NCBI RefSeq assembly: GCF_050948215.1
Contig: NC_135156.1
Span: forward strand, 15,499,257-15,563,256
Source: Halictus rubicundus
Taxonomy: Eukaryota; Arthropoda; Insecta; Hymenoptera; Halictidae
Direction of reading: 5' to 3'
Length of the DNA: 64,000 nucleotides
Shown here: piece by piece, positions 46,061 to 57,699 of the stretch
How the letters are laid out: every line of letters begins with the position of its first letter
Position numbering within the stretch: the stretch's first letter is position 1
The notes under the pieces: generated by a model
What the model was told of the DNA's origin: nothing
Databases searched by the model: none
What the model saw: only the letters and a program-made list of their open reading frames with translations
Position numbers and translations under genes: made by a program

Positions 46061-46664
46061 AAAGTTCAACGAGCACACTTTCGAGTGTGTCCGATCACCG
46101 GGGCCCACGAATTTCAAAAAACAAACAAAATCTAAAATTAAAACCGAAAACCACTCCGAGATGAACGAATGATCCGTCGCCTTGTGATCGCCGCAAACTT
46201 CTCGTGGAATTTTTTTCTCTCCGCCTAAACGGATAATGGAATGCTGAAGTCGCGAGGCAGCTTCCTCTGAAAGACGATTCGACCGAGGCCAGATCGATAT
46301 CGATTCAACGAACTCGCGCAAACGTTTCTGTGTGCACGGAAAAACAGGACCTCGCGCGCGCGCGCGCACGCACGCGCGGTTTGTTCTCCGCGCGGCGATT
46401 ATCGCGAGCCATGACGCATCCGTCAGGCGTTTCGCCTCGCATAACGGTGCACGGCCAGAACACCATGACACGTCCCCGCGTTTGCTAGCAAACAGGGAAG
46501 TGTATCGGTAGAAAAATAAACGAGCCGGTCAAATATTTGCGGCGATGGGATATGTCTCGTTGCCGCGAGCCTCCCATATCGCGGTCCTAACCAAACACGT
46601 CCCCAACAATTTACTTTTCCCGGCGCTCGTCTTCCCGAAAAATCGGCGCCGATCTTACCGCTCG
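46061..46664. other. Unique sequence with a (CG)n tract
   Basis: An alternating CG/CA run occupies about 46352-46379, a pattern prone to Z-DNA. No gene supported. Confidence 0.5.
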
Positions 46665-47115
46665 CTTTCCCGGAAACTCGCGCGACGCTCTGCTCGAACG
46701 AGCCTCGGCGATCGATGAAAATCCGAGAAAGATCGGTGGTCGAAATCGCGCGGATCGACGGAACTACAACAACTCGCAAGTCCAGTGTTTTTGCGAGGAA
46801 AACCCAGAGGTCTGAGTTATGTCGGATCGGAAAAATCGGTGTTGAAATTTACGCGCGTTTTTCCCCAGAAATCGCAAACCGAGACGCTCGCTTTCCCGGA
46901 ACTCGCGCGACGCTGTGCTCGAACGAGCCTCGGCGATCGATGAAAATCCGAGAAAGATCGGCGGTCGAAATCGCGCGGATCGACGGAACTACAACAACTC
47001 GCAAGTCCAGTGTTTTTGCGAGGAAAACCCAGAGGTCCGAGTTATGTCGGATCGGAAAAATCGGTGTTGAAATTTACGCGCGTTTTTCCCCAGAAATCGC
47101 AAGACGCTCGGGAGG
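46665..47115 (+). repeat. 225-bp tandem duplication, two units
   Basis: ATGAAAATCCGAGAAAGATC recurs at 46715 and 46940, exactly 225 bp apart, with almost identical text between (one A-to-C style change every ~50 bp). Because 225 is a multiple of three, one long frame (46715-47434) crosses both units. I see no domain and do not call it a gene. Confidence 0.93.
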
Positions 47116-47844
47116 ATCTCTGGAGGATCGTTTGGATGCAGATCGATGGAATGCGAGTCTCCCGGTGCATCCACCTGGAAATCATCAACCAGGAGAACCC
47201 CCACAGAGGCGCATCAAAACGCATCTCTGCCTCGCGATTTCTCGCGGTTCCTCGCGATTCCTCGCGATTCCGCGTCTCCCTCTATCTCCTCGCCACGGTC
47301 GAACGCGGTCCGCGGCCGCGACTCGCCTACTCGTTTATCTTGCCGGGTATTCTCCAGCCTCGAGTATTATTATACGTCATCGTCGTGCCATCCGAGACTC
47401 TCTCACGGTTGCCACGGCGTCGCTGAATTTCTGAAAAGTGCTCGATAAAACCGCGAACGTCGACGACGAGCTTCCGCAGGTTCGTTTGGAGAACGACGTT
47501 TCGGTTTCATCGTTTTCGAGAAGAATCCTGGTGAAAAAATCGTAAACGATTTTGCGGGGGAGACTCGCTTTGGACGATTCTTTCGGTGTCGTCGCGTTTC
47601 TGCGTCCATTGGATTTTATCATGGTGTGCATTGGAATGTCTTCTGTTCGAATATCCACTTTTGCGTGTTACTTCATAATTCAGATCGTGGAGTTTCATAA
47701 TAATCGTGGAGTGTCAATTGTAGAAAGCGGGATATCGCTTTATAGTCACGTTTCAAGTTTCAAATTAAGCAACCACAGCCTGCTACACCTTCGGTATACC
47801 TGCGAGTGTAACGCGGTAAGTGCGCAGCACGATTCAGAATGATT
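47116..47844. other. Unique sequence, no gene recognised
   Basis: Short GATTTCTCGCG/GATTCCTCGCG repeats at 47238-47270. No gene supported. Confidence 0.5.
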
Positions 47845-47985
47845 TTAGAAAAATTCACACCTTCGTTTACGTTGTTTCAATAAATTACATTGACTCTTTC
47901 TTCTTGAAGCATCGGCTGAACAAAAAACCGGTGGACCCCTAAGCGAAATCCTTAGTCTCGCAGTCAGAAGTGTCGACGTTCCTTG
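47845..47985. repeat. Dispersed repeat shared with 54.88-55.03 kb
   Basis: Shares TAGAAAAATTCACACC, ACTGAACAAAAAACCG (here GCTGAAC), and CCCCTAAGCGAAATCCTTAG..TCTCGCA with 54.88-55.03 kb, same strand. No terminal repeats were found, so the nature of the unit is unknown. Confidence 0.85.
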
Positions 47986-48109
47986 GGGACCACAGCGGCG
48001 TTGCACTTAGCGTGTTGATAAACATTGATCCAAAAGACAGTAAAAAATTGAATCAGCAGCAAAATGGATGTATCTGGTACAGTCGAGTGGAAAAAGATGA
48101 AAGAGAATG

Positions 48110-48910
48110 TTAAAACCGTATCTCCCGTGCTGTATAGTCGCGTGCACAGTCCTGTGTGATGCATCCATCGATTATTGGTTTCAGAGTACCCAGGAGTTGG
48201 ATAAAAATCGAGTGGAGAAGCAGTGAAACATCAAAAACTCACAAAAATCCGAGGATAAGCTGAAAATTGGGAGGGAAAAAAAAAATAGAATAAAAGGCGC
48301 CTCGATGTCGTATCTCCGCCGCTTTATACTCGCGTCGGTAGCCTCGCACGATGCAACAGTAAACTACTGACTTCGATGTACCCAGGGACCTGGTAAAAAT
48401 CGAGTGTAGATGACCAGCAGAAAATCGGGAGGAAAGAATAAAAGAAGTCAGAGAATCGTGTCTGCGACTCTCAATAGTCACGTCTCCAGTCTGAAACGAT
48501 GCAACCATGAACTGTTCATTTCAATCTACCCTGGATCCTGGTAAAAATTGCACGCGGCGAAAGTAGAAGACCAAAAATTCGAAAAATCCGAGGGCAAGCG
48601 GAAATCGAGTGGAAAAAGATAAGTATCCCCGCCTCTTTATAGTCGCGTCGCCGGTCTCAATCGACGCGACCGTAGACTGTCCGCTTCAACGTACCCGGGA
48701 TCCAGGTAAAAATTGAATGTAGCGAGAATGGAAGTCCAACAACTCGGAGAACGAGTTGAAAATTGTTAAGAGAAAAAATGAACGAAGTCATGCAATAGTT
48801 TTTGCCAGTCCCTTTATAGTCTCCAGTCTCAGAAGACACTGTTCTCTGCCTATTCTATTCTCTGTGTGCTCGGCAAGCTAGGTAGAGATCGAGCGTGGAC
48901 AACATGGGGG
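48110..48910. repeat. Degenerate tandem repeat, about 165-200 bp period, five units
   Basis: Related phrases recur: TTTATAGTCGCGTC..GTCTCA, then GATGCAAC.., then TACCC.GGA.CCTGGTAAAAAT, at about 48128, 48322, 48472, 48638 and 48812. Copies differ by 20-30 per cent by eye. Confidence 0.82.
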
Positions 48911-50087
48911 ACCAAAAATTGCGAAAATCCCTCGCTCCCGACACGCCACGCGACTGCATCCGATGACTCGAGCGAAAGGAACGAGGGAAGGAAAGCCGAG
49001 CTCGTCCCTTTTCCTCTCAAGGCTGCGTTTGCAACCTGTCGGCGCGCAAAAACGGTAGAATCGCGCGACGTGCGAGCGGGACGGATGGAAAAACCGGCGA
49101 TTACGTTCGGAAATGATGCTACCCGATAGAAATTTGTGTAACGTAATAAGGCCGCGAGCAGCGGTCGCCGGGGAGACACGCAACCGGTAAATATAGTCTC
49201 GGCGATTATGGCCGAGAGGAGAGACAGTTCGACGCGCGCGCAGGTAAAAATACGAGGCGAGGCGAGGCGAGGCCGCCGAGCAGAGCCGTGTCGTTACGAA
49301 ACGGGAATGTCGGAATATAATGAATGTAGAGAGGCGGTGCATCGGTGCATCGGTGCATCGGTGCGCGCATCGTGGTGACGAGCGCAAAAATTCGCGTAAT
49401 CCTGCCCTTTAAACCGCGCACGATAACGTCGGAACGCATCGATAGTCGAACACCACGATTACATCGTTCCGGGAAACGTGCCACGCACGGCTGCTTCGAA
49501 CGAGGAAAGTCTAAAGTTGAACATGTTGAAACAGCTCCTGCCGCCGTTTTTACTATACGTGCGCACACACACGCCTCGCCAGCTTTACCTCGAACAACAT
49601 AATAATACCGCTAATTACCCCGTTGCTGGAACCCGCGCGCGATAGCGTAATCGCCGCTCCTGACGCAATCTACGGTTCTATCAAAACCGCCAGCTTTTTA
49701 AACCCCCGCGGGGAAGGTGCAGTATTCAATTTTCTACACGGTTCCCTCACTCGAAACGACGGGCTTCGCGTCACGTTCTCGCAGGGAACGTTAGGTTAAG
49801 TCCGGGTGACTCAGCTGTCGCGTATAGAAATGACGTTGATAGATGGAAACAGGAATATAATTAAACCGTCTTCGTTTCACACGATGAACGCCAAATTGGA
49901 AGAACAAGGCTGAGCCACACATTTTTTCAGAGACTCATCCACGATTGGACACTTCATCCACTCGTGATGTTCAATTTGTTAGGTGTTTTAACTTGTAAAC
50001 AGCGGATCTCTAGGCAGAATAAAAATTTTTCTGAATTCCAACAAACCAGAGTGAAATGGAAACTTATTTTCGTTCCAATATTGTTCA
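48911..50087. other. Unique sequence with two short tandem repeats
   Basis: GAGGC pentamers at about 49253-49275 and a GCATCGGT octamer repeated four times at 49337-49365. No gene supported. Confidence 0.55.
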
Positions 50088-50590
50088 GTATTTTTAAATG
50101 CTTCTAATTTCGTGTACGGTCTTAAATCACACCTAGTCATTTTTGCCATAAATGCATAAAATCCGCTGTCCATCCGTTTTAACCCTTAGCATTCGAATGG
50201 TGACTCTGAAGCACCACCAGAAATTGTTGTGGCATTATTTCGAAGAAATTACAAAAAATATTACAAAATATTTGCTACATCACAATATTTGTATTTAATA
50301 GATTACTAAACATTCAAATACTATATGTAGAAATCGGATCAGTTTCGTTTGAATAAATTGAAAATATTGTAAGACGGAAGAAAAATTTAATTTTACGTTG
50401 AAAATAGTGCCGAGTGCAAAGGGTTAAATGCTTCCAATCTCGTTCACAGTCTTAAATTACACCTAGTCATTTTTGCCATAAATGCATAAAATCCGTTGCC
50501 CATCCGTTTTAAATGCTTCTAAATTTCGTTCACAGTCTAAAATTATACCTAGTCACATTTGCCATAAATGCATAAAATCCGCTGTCCGCT
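50088..50590. repeat. Three-unit tandem repeat (about 84 bp), interrupted by a MITE
   Basis: Units of AAATGCTTC..AATTTCGTTCACAGTC..CACCTAGTCA..TTTTGCCATAAATGCATAAA end in CCATCCGTTTT. Unit 1 is about 50095-50178, units 2 and 3 are 50426-50586. The family A element sits exactly at the junction between units 1 and 2. Confidence 0.9.
50183..50423 (+). mobile_element. TTAA-flanked MITE, family A copy 4, with internal empty-site proof
   Basis: Begins CCCTTAGCATTCGAATGGTG and ends GAGTGCAAAGGG, 241 bp. TTAA lies at 50179-50182 and 50424-50427. The tandem unit it interrupts also exists uninterrupted at 50501-50520 (CATCCGTTTTAAATGCTTCT). There a single TTAA stands where the element and its two TTAA copies are here. 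This shows TTAA duplication on insertion. No transposase. Confidence 0.95.
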
Positions 50591-51638
50591 TACAAAGAAA
50601 CAGCAAGACCTCGGTTATCAGAGAGTCGTTCATTGATTCGTACGATATGTAAATAATGTTTGTTATAGGTTGAGTATAGCTAGCTTCGGGGATTTTAGAC
50701 GACGAAGGGTCCGCACAGGTCCTATTGTACGTGGAACGAGAAGGTGGTATTTTTGAAATTTTCCTTTTCGAGTAATACGACGAATCGGAAACCTCTGTCC
50801 GTGGAAAATCGCTGGAAAACCGAGTGATTCGATGGCTCGCGATGCAGTAACTCGATTCCCAGGGTCTAGCATGAAATTCGAGGCTGCGTGCTCTCCGCCC
50901 ACGCGTTCGAGGAACTCGCAGCGTAACTTTTCACGCGCTTTTCCCTGTAGAACGAAGAGGCGCGACGACGCAACGAGGCAAGGTGCGCAGAAATAATTCC
51001 ACGAAAGCTCCCGATCCCTGGAACGCTCGATCCAATCGAAGTTAGGGGAACAGGGGAGGGGGGCTAGAAGGCCGTGGTACGGCGTAAACGTGGAGAAATT
51101 AACGCAACAACGCGGAGGGCACGACGCGGATATGGTTTCGCAAGGATTTCAATTTTTCAGCGCCGCGACCCGCAAGAAACGTTCACCGTTCCGCAAGAAA
51201 CCCGAGCCGTTCCGGGCTCTGAAAAGGACCAGCTCGGGCCGCACCGCTCGACGTTTCGCAAACCGTGTTGCCATTGTCCCGCGAGCAGCCGCCGTTTCCA
51301 GCGTGCTCGCCATCGAATCCCCGCAAAAGCTGTTCAACCCGGCCAACGAGGAGGAAACGGTTTCTTTCCCGCGGCGAGGAAAACTTTTCCCCGCGAGCTT
51401 TCTCGAAATAAAGGCCACCTTTCCTCGGTGACGTTGCGCGTCGAGTCAAAGTGCCACTTCTGCGTTCAGAAATTATAATATTTCGACGTTCTATACGGGG
51501 GTTTTCTTCGATCACGCTTGTGCCTCGAGTTTACCGGATTATTTTTAGGGGATGTACAAATGTATTTGTTGGTCAAGGCGATTAGATTAGAACGAAAAAG
51601 GATTCGATTTTACTAGGCAAGCAGTTTACGAGATGAAA
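50591..51638. other. Unique sequence, no gene recognised
   Basis: CpG-rich at 50.9-51.45 kb with overlapping frames on both strands and no recognisable domain. GACCTCGGTTATCAGAG near 50610 loosely recalls the inner repeat of the 43.7 kb element. Confidence 0.45.
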
Positions 51639-51639
51639 A

Positions 51640-52960
51640 CATTCATGAGCGCAAGTGACTTCCTCTAGAATTTGGAGAGGATTGTGAAAGTGAAGGCTCC
51701 GTATTTTATAAACAAATTGAAAACCAACGGTGTCATGACTTAAACTCACTCTAATTTTGTCTGTACTATATTACGGTTTATTTTCGATAAAATTCGTCGA
51801 CGTTAGCTATGCGAACCAGTCGATTAACTTGTGGAATTAATCTACTATGAATTTTCACGAAAATAAGCAGGTATTGCTAAATTGCAGGCTTTGTATTTTG
51901 TAAACAAATTCGGGAGCAGCAAAATGATGACTTAAACTGCCCCTAATTTTCCTTCGACTTCATACTTCACTTTAGACAAACTGCCTAATTTAGATCGCAC
52001 AAAATAATCGATTTCAACGTGAAATGGTTCTGATAGAAATTTTTGCGAGGTAGCCAAGAATAGTCAAAATCGAGGCTCCGTAATTTATAAACAAATTCGG
52101 GAGCAGCTAAGTGATGACTTAAACTCTGCCTAATATTCCCTGGACTACATCATACTTCACTTTAGACAAACTGCCTAATCTAGATCGCACAAAATAATCA
52201 ATTTTAACGTAAAATGTTTCTGATAGAAATTTTTGCGAGGAAGCCAAGAATAGTCAAAATCGAGGCTTTGTATTTTATAAACAAATTCGGGAGCAGCTAA
52301 GTGATGACTTAAACTCTGCCTAATATTCCCTGGACTACATCATACTTCACTTTAGACAAACTGCCTAATCTAGATCGCACAAAATAATCAATTTTAACGT
52401 AAAATGTTTCTGATAGAAATTTTTGCGAGGAAGCCAAGAATAGTCAAAATCGAGGCTTTGTATTTTATAAACAAATTCGAGAGCAGCAAAGTGATGACTT
52501 AAACTGCCCCTAATTTCCCCTGGACTACATCATACTTCACTTTAGACAAACTGCCTAATTTAGATCGCACAAAATAATCGATTTCAACGTGAAATGGTTC
52601 TGATAGAAATTTTTGCGAGGTAGCCAAGAATAGTCAAAATCGAGGCTTTGTATTTTAGAAACAAATTCGGGAGCAGTAAAGTGATGACTTAAACTGCCCC
52701 TAATTTTCCCTGGACTACATCATACTTCACTTTAGACAAACTGCCTAATTTAGATCGCACAAAATAATCGATTTCAACGTGAAATGGTTCTGATAGAAAT
52801 TTTCGCGAGGTAGCCAAGAATAGTCAAAATCGAGGCTCCGTATTTTATAAACAAATTCGGGGGCGGCAAAGTGATGACTTAAGCTGCCCCTAATTTTCCC
52901 TGGACCATATTATACTTCAGTATGGACGAAGCACCTAATCCGACAACAAAAAATATTTAA
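51640..52960. repeat. 190-bp satellite array, family S, about seven units
   Basis: GATGACTTAAACT recurs near 51733, 51926, 52113, 52303, 52493, 52683 and 52873. The last four intervals are exactly 190 bp. Units share CACAAAATAATCGATTTCAA, TCTGATAGAAATTTTTGCGA, AAACAAATTCGGGAGCAG. Order and spacing of motifs match the 37.3-38.5 kb array on the same strand, at lower identity. Edge units are the most diverged. Confidence 0.96.
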
Positions 52961-54533
52961 ACATTTCGACTAAAATCAGTCGAACGTCTGTCAGAAAACG
53001 AATCGATATCGCGAGGAATCGTCCGAGAACAGATGAAACGACAGCGTGCCAAAAATGGAAAGCGGAAAAATCGATTTTCCTGGTGCTCGTAGGGAACACG
53101 GTGGGTCGCGGCATCACGACCGGCATTTGCATCGATGAGGACCCGCCCCCGCGAGCAAGTCCGGGCCGCCGCAAGTCGACGTGCATCGTACTTTTCGTAA
53201 AATTGAATCGCATTGCCACCGCGTTCACGTGCTGCATGCGTATCGCGTATCGCGTAACACGGGCACGAACGGAAGTAAAATTCACCGTCGAGTTCGCGGT
53301 CTCTCGCGCGGAAACGCCGCCGCCGGAGAGAGGAGTAAAGTCTGCGAAAGGAAACCGGGGCCGCGAGATCGAAAAACTTTTACCGCGCGGTGTGCGGCGC
53401 ACAAGCAGAAGCAGAAGCAGCAACCGAGAGAGAAATTTAGGCCTTCCACCAGCCGTGGAACTATCGGGGGAATAACCACTGACGCGCGTTCCATCGCCGC
53501 CGATGGAATATTTTCCGCGTGAACTCGCCGCGATTCGGCCCCGTGGATTTTATCGCAAGCCGTTCCGCAAGTTTCGCCGCGTCTCGTAATCTCTCGTTTC
53601 GCGCGGGCAAATATTTCGGCCGCTCGTGAAACGTTCATCCCGTTCGCTCGCCTATTTAGTTACACTTTTATGAATGAACACGCCCCTGCCAGGGGCCCCT
53701 CTTCCGACCACTGAACCGAGCTCCGTGGGTTTCGCGTGTTTGCTCGAACAATAGAACACCTCCCCCCTTAATGAATGCGAGACCCGCATTACCATATCGC
53801 GGAACCAGACACGCGGAAATTTTCAAAATCTCCGGAAATATTTCTTTCGGGCAAATGTTTAACCGCTCCAAACGACTTGTAAATGTTTGAGGAACCGGGT
53901 GGTGCGCGCGAGAAGCAACCGATTTCACACAGAGCGACTAATTGAATCGACAAAAGTGTGCAACAACTTCCACAGAGAAGCCGATTTCACAGTAAAATTA
54001 TCCGACAACGTCCATAATTAAAGTATAGAAAAGGAGGACCGGCGAATTAAAACTCCGACGCGAGTACCAAAGTTTGAGAAATCGTTCCCTGGAACATCTT
54101 CGTTGCACGTTTCTCGAAGATCGAACAAATCCTCGAGAGAACCACCGTCCCTTATTCGCCGCGAAATTATGGCTCCCGTTCCTTCAACTTGTCATTATCC
54201 GGAGGCCCTTCGCGGGAACCTAGACGGTCGGGCACACGTGTGTGCAAAACCCTCTCTATCGCGACTTTGACGACAAAGACGACACGCGATCCGAGGACTC
54301 CTTTTACCCACGCATTCCCGAGGAACGCGAAACCCGGCAAATTGCTGGCCTCCGCGGAATTCTTTCTCACTGCTCGACCGGCTTTCCACGGAAGTATCAA
54401 CAATTCATAGGCAGAGTCACGGTAATAACGCTCGTGGAAACGTCGGGTTTTCGAGCGGAGCGAAACTTCTGCCTCCGAGCAATTTTCAATTATTTCTCCT
54501 CCGAGTCCAATCTGCACGGAAATTAAGTCGTTT
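52961..54533. other. CpG-rich unique sequence, no gene recognised
   Basis: Several frames above 100 codons overlap on both strands around 53.0-53.6 and 54.2-54.6 kb. Composition explains them; I recognise no domain. Confidence 0.5.
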
Positions 54534-54534
54534 A

Positions 54535-54862
54535 ATTTCAGAATGGAGAGTTTGATTCCGAAGCATTTCTTTCGTATTTTCTGCAAGACCTGCCGACTTC
54601 AACTCTGCGGAAAATTATCCGCTGGAAAAGAAAATGACGCTGGTCGGTGAACTAAATTTAGATTTTAAATTAATAAATTCCAAATGCAATATTTAACGAC
54701 GGTTACTGTTTCGCGCAACGCTTGTTGCTTCCAGCTGTCCGAGTAACGATTGACTAAAAACGAAAACGACTTGTTCGTTACTAAATAATTCTTTCGTATA
54801 ACGATTGCGTGAATAAATACACGGTGCTACATTTCGACACATGCTAGATACAATTTTTTCGA
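54535..54862. repeat. Direct duplication unit 1 (pairs with 55058-55385)
   Basis: About 325 bp nearly identical to 55058-55385, same strand: AGTTTGATTCCGAAGCATTT, TTGTTGCTTCCAGCTGTCCG, ATAAATACACGGTGCTACAT, ACATGCTAGATACAATT. Offset 523 bp. Confidence 0.93.
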
Positions 54863-54879
54863 TGCTAGATACAATTTTA

Positions 54880-55035
54880 GAAAAATTCACACCTTTCGTT
54901 ACGTTGTTTCTATGAATTACGTTGACTTTTTTAGATTGTGTATTTTTCTTCTTAAAGCATTGACTGAACAAAAAACCGATGGTCCCCTAAGCGAAATCCT
55001 TAGTCTCGCAATCAGAAGTGTCGCCGTTCCTTGAA
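54880..55035. repeat. Dispersed repeat shared with 47.85-47.99 kb
   Basis: Lies between the two duplicated units and matches 47845-47985 (CCCCTAAGCGAAATCCTTAG, TCAGAAGTGTCG.CGTTCCTT). It may have travelled with, or seeded, the duplication. Confidence 0.85.
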
Positions 55036-55057
55036 AACTGAAATTAAGTCGTACAAT

Positions 55058-55385
55058 TTCAGAATGGAAAGTTTGATTCCGAAGCATTTCTTTCGTATTT
55101 TCTGCAAGACCTGCCGACTTCAACTCTGCGGGAAATTATCCACTAGAAAAGAAAATGACGTTCGTCAGTGAACTAAATTTAGATTCTAAATTAATAAATT
55201 CAATACTTTAGTATATTTACACCGACGATTACTGTTTCGTGCAAGGCTTGTTGCTTCCAGCTGTCCGAGTAACGATTGACTAAAACCGAAAACGACTAGT
55301 CCGTTGCTGCACAATTCTTTCGTAAAACGATTGCGTGAATAAATACACGGTGCTACATTTCGACACATGCTAGATACAATTGTTT
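55058..55385. repeat. Direct duplication unit 2
   Basis: Second copy of 54535-54862 with a few substitutions and small indels. It ends where a poly-G tract begins. Confidence 0.93.
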
Positions 55386-55386
55386 C

Positions 55387-55403
55387 GGGGGGAGGGGGGG
55401 GGG
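55387..55403. repeat. Poly-G tract
   Basis: G6, A, G10. Confidence 0.95.
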
Positions 55404-56564
55404 AGAAGAAAAACGAAATAAACTGACACAGACTGACAAGAGAATGCCTCGCGGCAATATCAGCTTGCATCGAGCAACTATCCGGATAAAATGTCTTTCC
55501 CGGTGGACGCGCGGTGCAGCAGGAAGTTGCGCAGGTACGCGCAATCAGATTAGCACAATTTTCCAGGTAGAAGCGAAAGCCGACTCATCCTCGCGGGTCG
55601 CGGGAGAGCATGTGCTCGACGACACGGTCGCGTGCCGGAAACCGCACAACGGTGTGCGCCGCGCGGAGAGCGGAGAGGAGAGAGAATAGAGAAGAGGGGC
55701 GTTGATCGTCGCCGGCAAACTGGGAAACGACTTTCCACAAAACGATTATCGGCTTCCGGTACGTCGAAACCGTGTCCCCGAGCCGATCTCCTTGGTCGCG
55801 TTCCGCACGCCAGCATCATTATCCCTAACGACGTCGCGAGGCGAGCGTCGTTCTCGAACCGGGAACAGAACGACCCGCACACTTCGTCGGGTAGCTACCG
55901 GGTCTCCTTCCCCCTCCTCCTCCTCCTCCTCCGATCCCCCCCCCCTGCTGGCGAAGATCTTTTCCGTGGTACTTCCGGTTCCGCGCTGGTGTGCGACGTC
56001 GTTGTCGTACTCGTTACCCGAGGATTCGTCGGGTTCAATTACCATGTAACGGCACCGTGTCGTTCGAATAATTAAGCGGCTCTTCTGGTCCTACAAACCT
56101 TGACGAAATTCGGTTTACCTTGTTTGCTTTTTCTAGAAGCATGCCTTCAGGCAACCATCGATTACAACGTTCCCGTTCTTGCGACAGAACATTTTACGAC
56201 GAGAAGTTTACCCCTTACCATTTAACTTACCCACCACAAAATATGTAAAAGTGAAACATCTTATTTCTATAAGAGAGAGAAGATTGAATTCACTTGAACT
56301 TTGTACGATTTTCGTTATATGTGCTCAAATAAAACAGGCGATTCAGTAATTTCCCATGAAAACGTTCTTATTAATTTCGATAATTGTGGAATAGGAAACC
56401 GGTCGTTTTGACCGTGGTAGGTTCAGTGTTCGTTCGGTTTAGTGTTAGCTTAAATTATGTGTCAAAGCGTAGAAACATAGTACATTTCATTTGTGCGACG
56501 CTCTGCGTACGCATCGGTGAAAACTAAAATCGTTTCTATTGCTTCGAAATCAATGGTAAAATAG
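55404..56564. other. Unique sequence, (CTC)n and C-run
   Basis: CTC trinucleotides at about 55912-55932 and a C run at 55936-55945. CpG-rich to 56.05 kb, AT-rich after. No gene supported. Confidence 0.5.
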
Positions 56565-56568
56565 TTAA

Positions 56569-56800
56569 CCCTTAGCACTCGAGTGGTGACTCTGAAGCAC
56601 CACTGGAAATTGTTGCGGCATCGTTTCAAAGAAATTACAAAAAATATTGCAAAATATTTGTTACATTACAAAATTTGTATTTAATAGACTACTAAACATT
56701 TAAATATTATACGTAGAAATCTGATCAGTTTCGTATGAATAAAATCGAAATATTGTAGGACGGAAGAAATATTTAGTTTTAGTTTAGAGAGTGCAAAGGG
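56569..56800 (+). mobile_element. TTAA-flanked MITE, family A copy 5
   Basis: TTAA at 56565-56568 and 56801-56804 border a 232-bp element starting CCCTTAGCACTCGAGTGGTG and ending GAGAGTGCAAAGGG. Closest to the 50.2 kb copy (GACTCTGAAGCACCAC, GAAATTGTTG.GGCAT). Both ends intact. Confidence 0.93.
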
Positions 56801-56804
56801 TTAA

Positions 56805-57695
56805 GTTTCCAGAAGACTAGAACAGAATTTCGTACGCAATTGACGACGCTGTTTATGGTAGTATCGGAGAATATTCGGGATAGTATTTCCAAAACCATTT
56901 GTTCCAATAAAGTGCTATTTCAAATTAGTTCGAAATAACGAAATAATCGACAGAAGAATTGTATGAGATAAAATAGTACATCGATCAACTCGTAGCCAAA
57001 TAAAGATAATATATTATTTCAACTATTACTGCTTCGCAGTAACCGGGACGTTGAAAATGGCGGAGAACACGTTCCCCGAAATCCTGAGAGAGAAGCAGAG
57101 TTCGACCAATTTTCTCGGCGCACAATCGTCTCCGAGCAGCGAGCGTTCACGAAACGCGAGTCATCGTTGCAGAAACGCGATTCGCAATGCCGGATGTTGT
57201 ACCTGCGGCGCCATTTTGCGCGATGTACGGCGCGGCGCATCGTTCCGCGCCGAAAAGAGCGTGTGTTCGCGCGTCAACGATTCCGCTCGAATTTCATCCT
57301 TTGTTCGTCTGGTTCGATCGCTTCCGGCGGAGCCTTGTTCTCCTCGGCGCAAAGGAAGATCCTCGAGGTCTTCTGGTCTCCGGGAAACGATCGAGCAAAG
57401 TTTCGCGATTCCCTGGGAAACGTTCCTCCTCCGACGGGAGAGAAGATGTTCGTTTCGCTTGTCCGTCGAGGATGCTCGTCGCCGTGTCGTTGTCGCGAGC
57501 ACAGCAATTCCACGCGACCGTATAAATAGCCGATGACAATGACGAACACGAAGAAGAAACTTCGCGTTCCACCCGCCGCCGCCTTTCACTCTCGTGGAAT
57601 GCCTGGCGAGCGCGAACGATGGGATCGATAAATTCTACATCATGTTCCAGAAGGTTCCTTGTATTTACTATCACGACGTCTTCGGACGTTCATTG
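56805..57695. other. Unique sequence, no gene recognised
   Basis: CpG-rich at 57.04-57.6 kb with frames on both strands up to about 160 codons, Arg/Ser-rich and mutually exclusive. No domain recognised. Confidence 0.5.
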
Positions 57696-57699
57696 TTAA

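Noticed and set aside
57051..57536. 161-codon plus-strand frame starting MKMAENTFPEIL
   Set aside because: CpG-rich stretch with comparable open frames in four other phases; no recognisable motif or conserved cysteine pattern.
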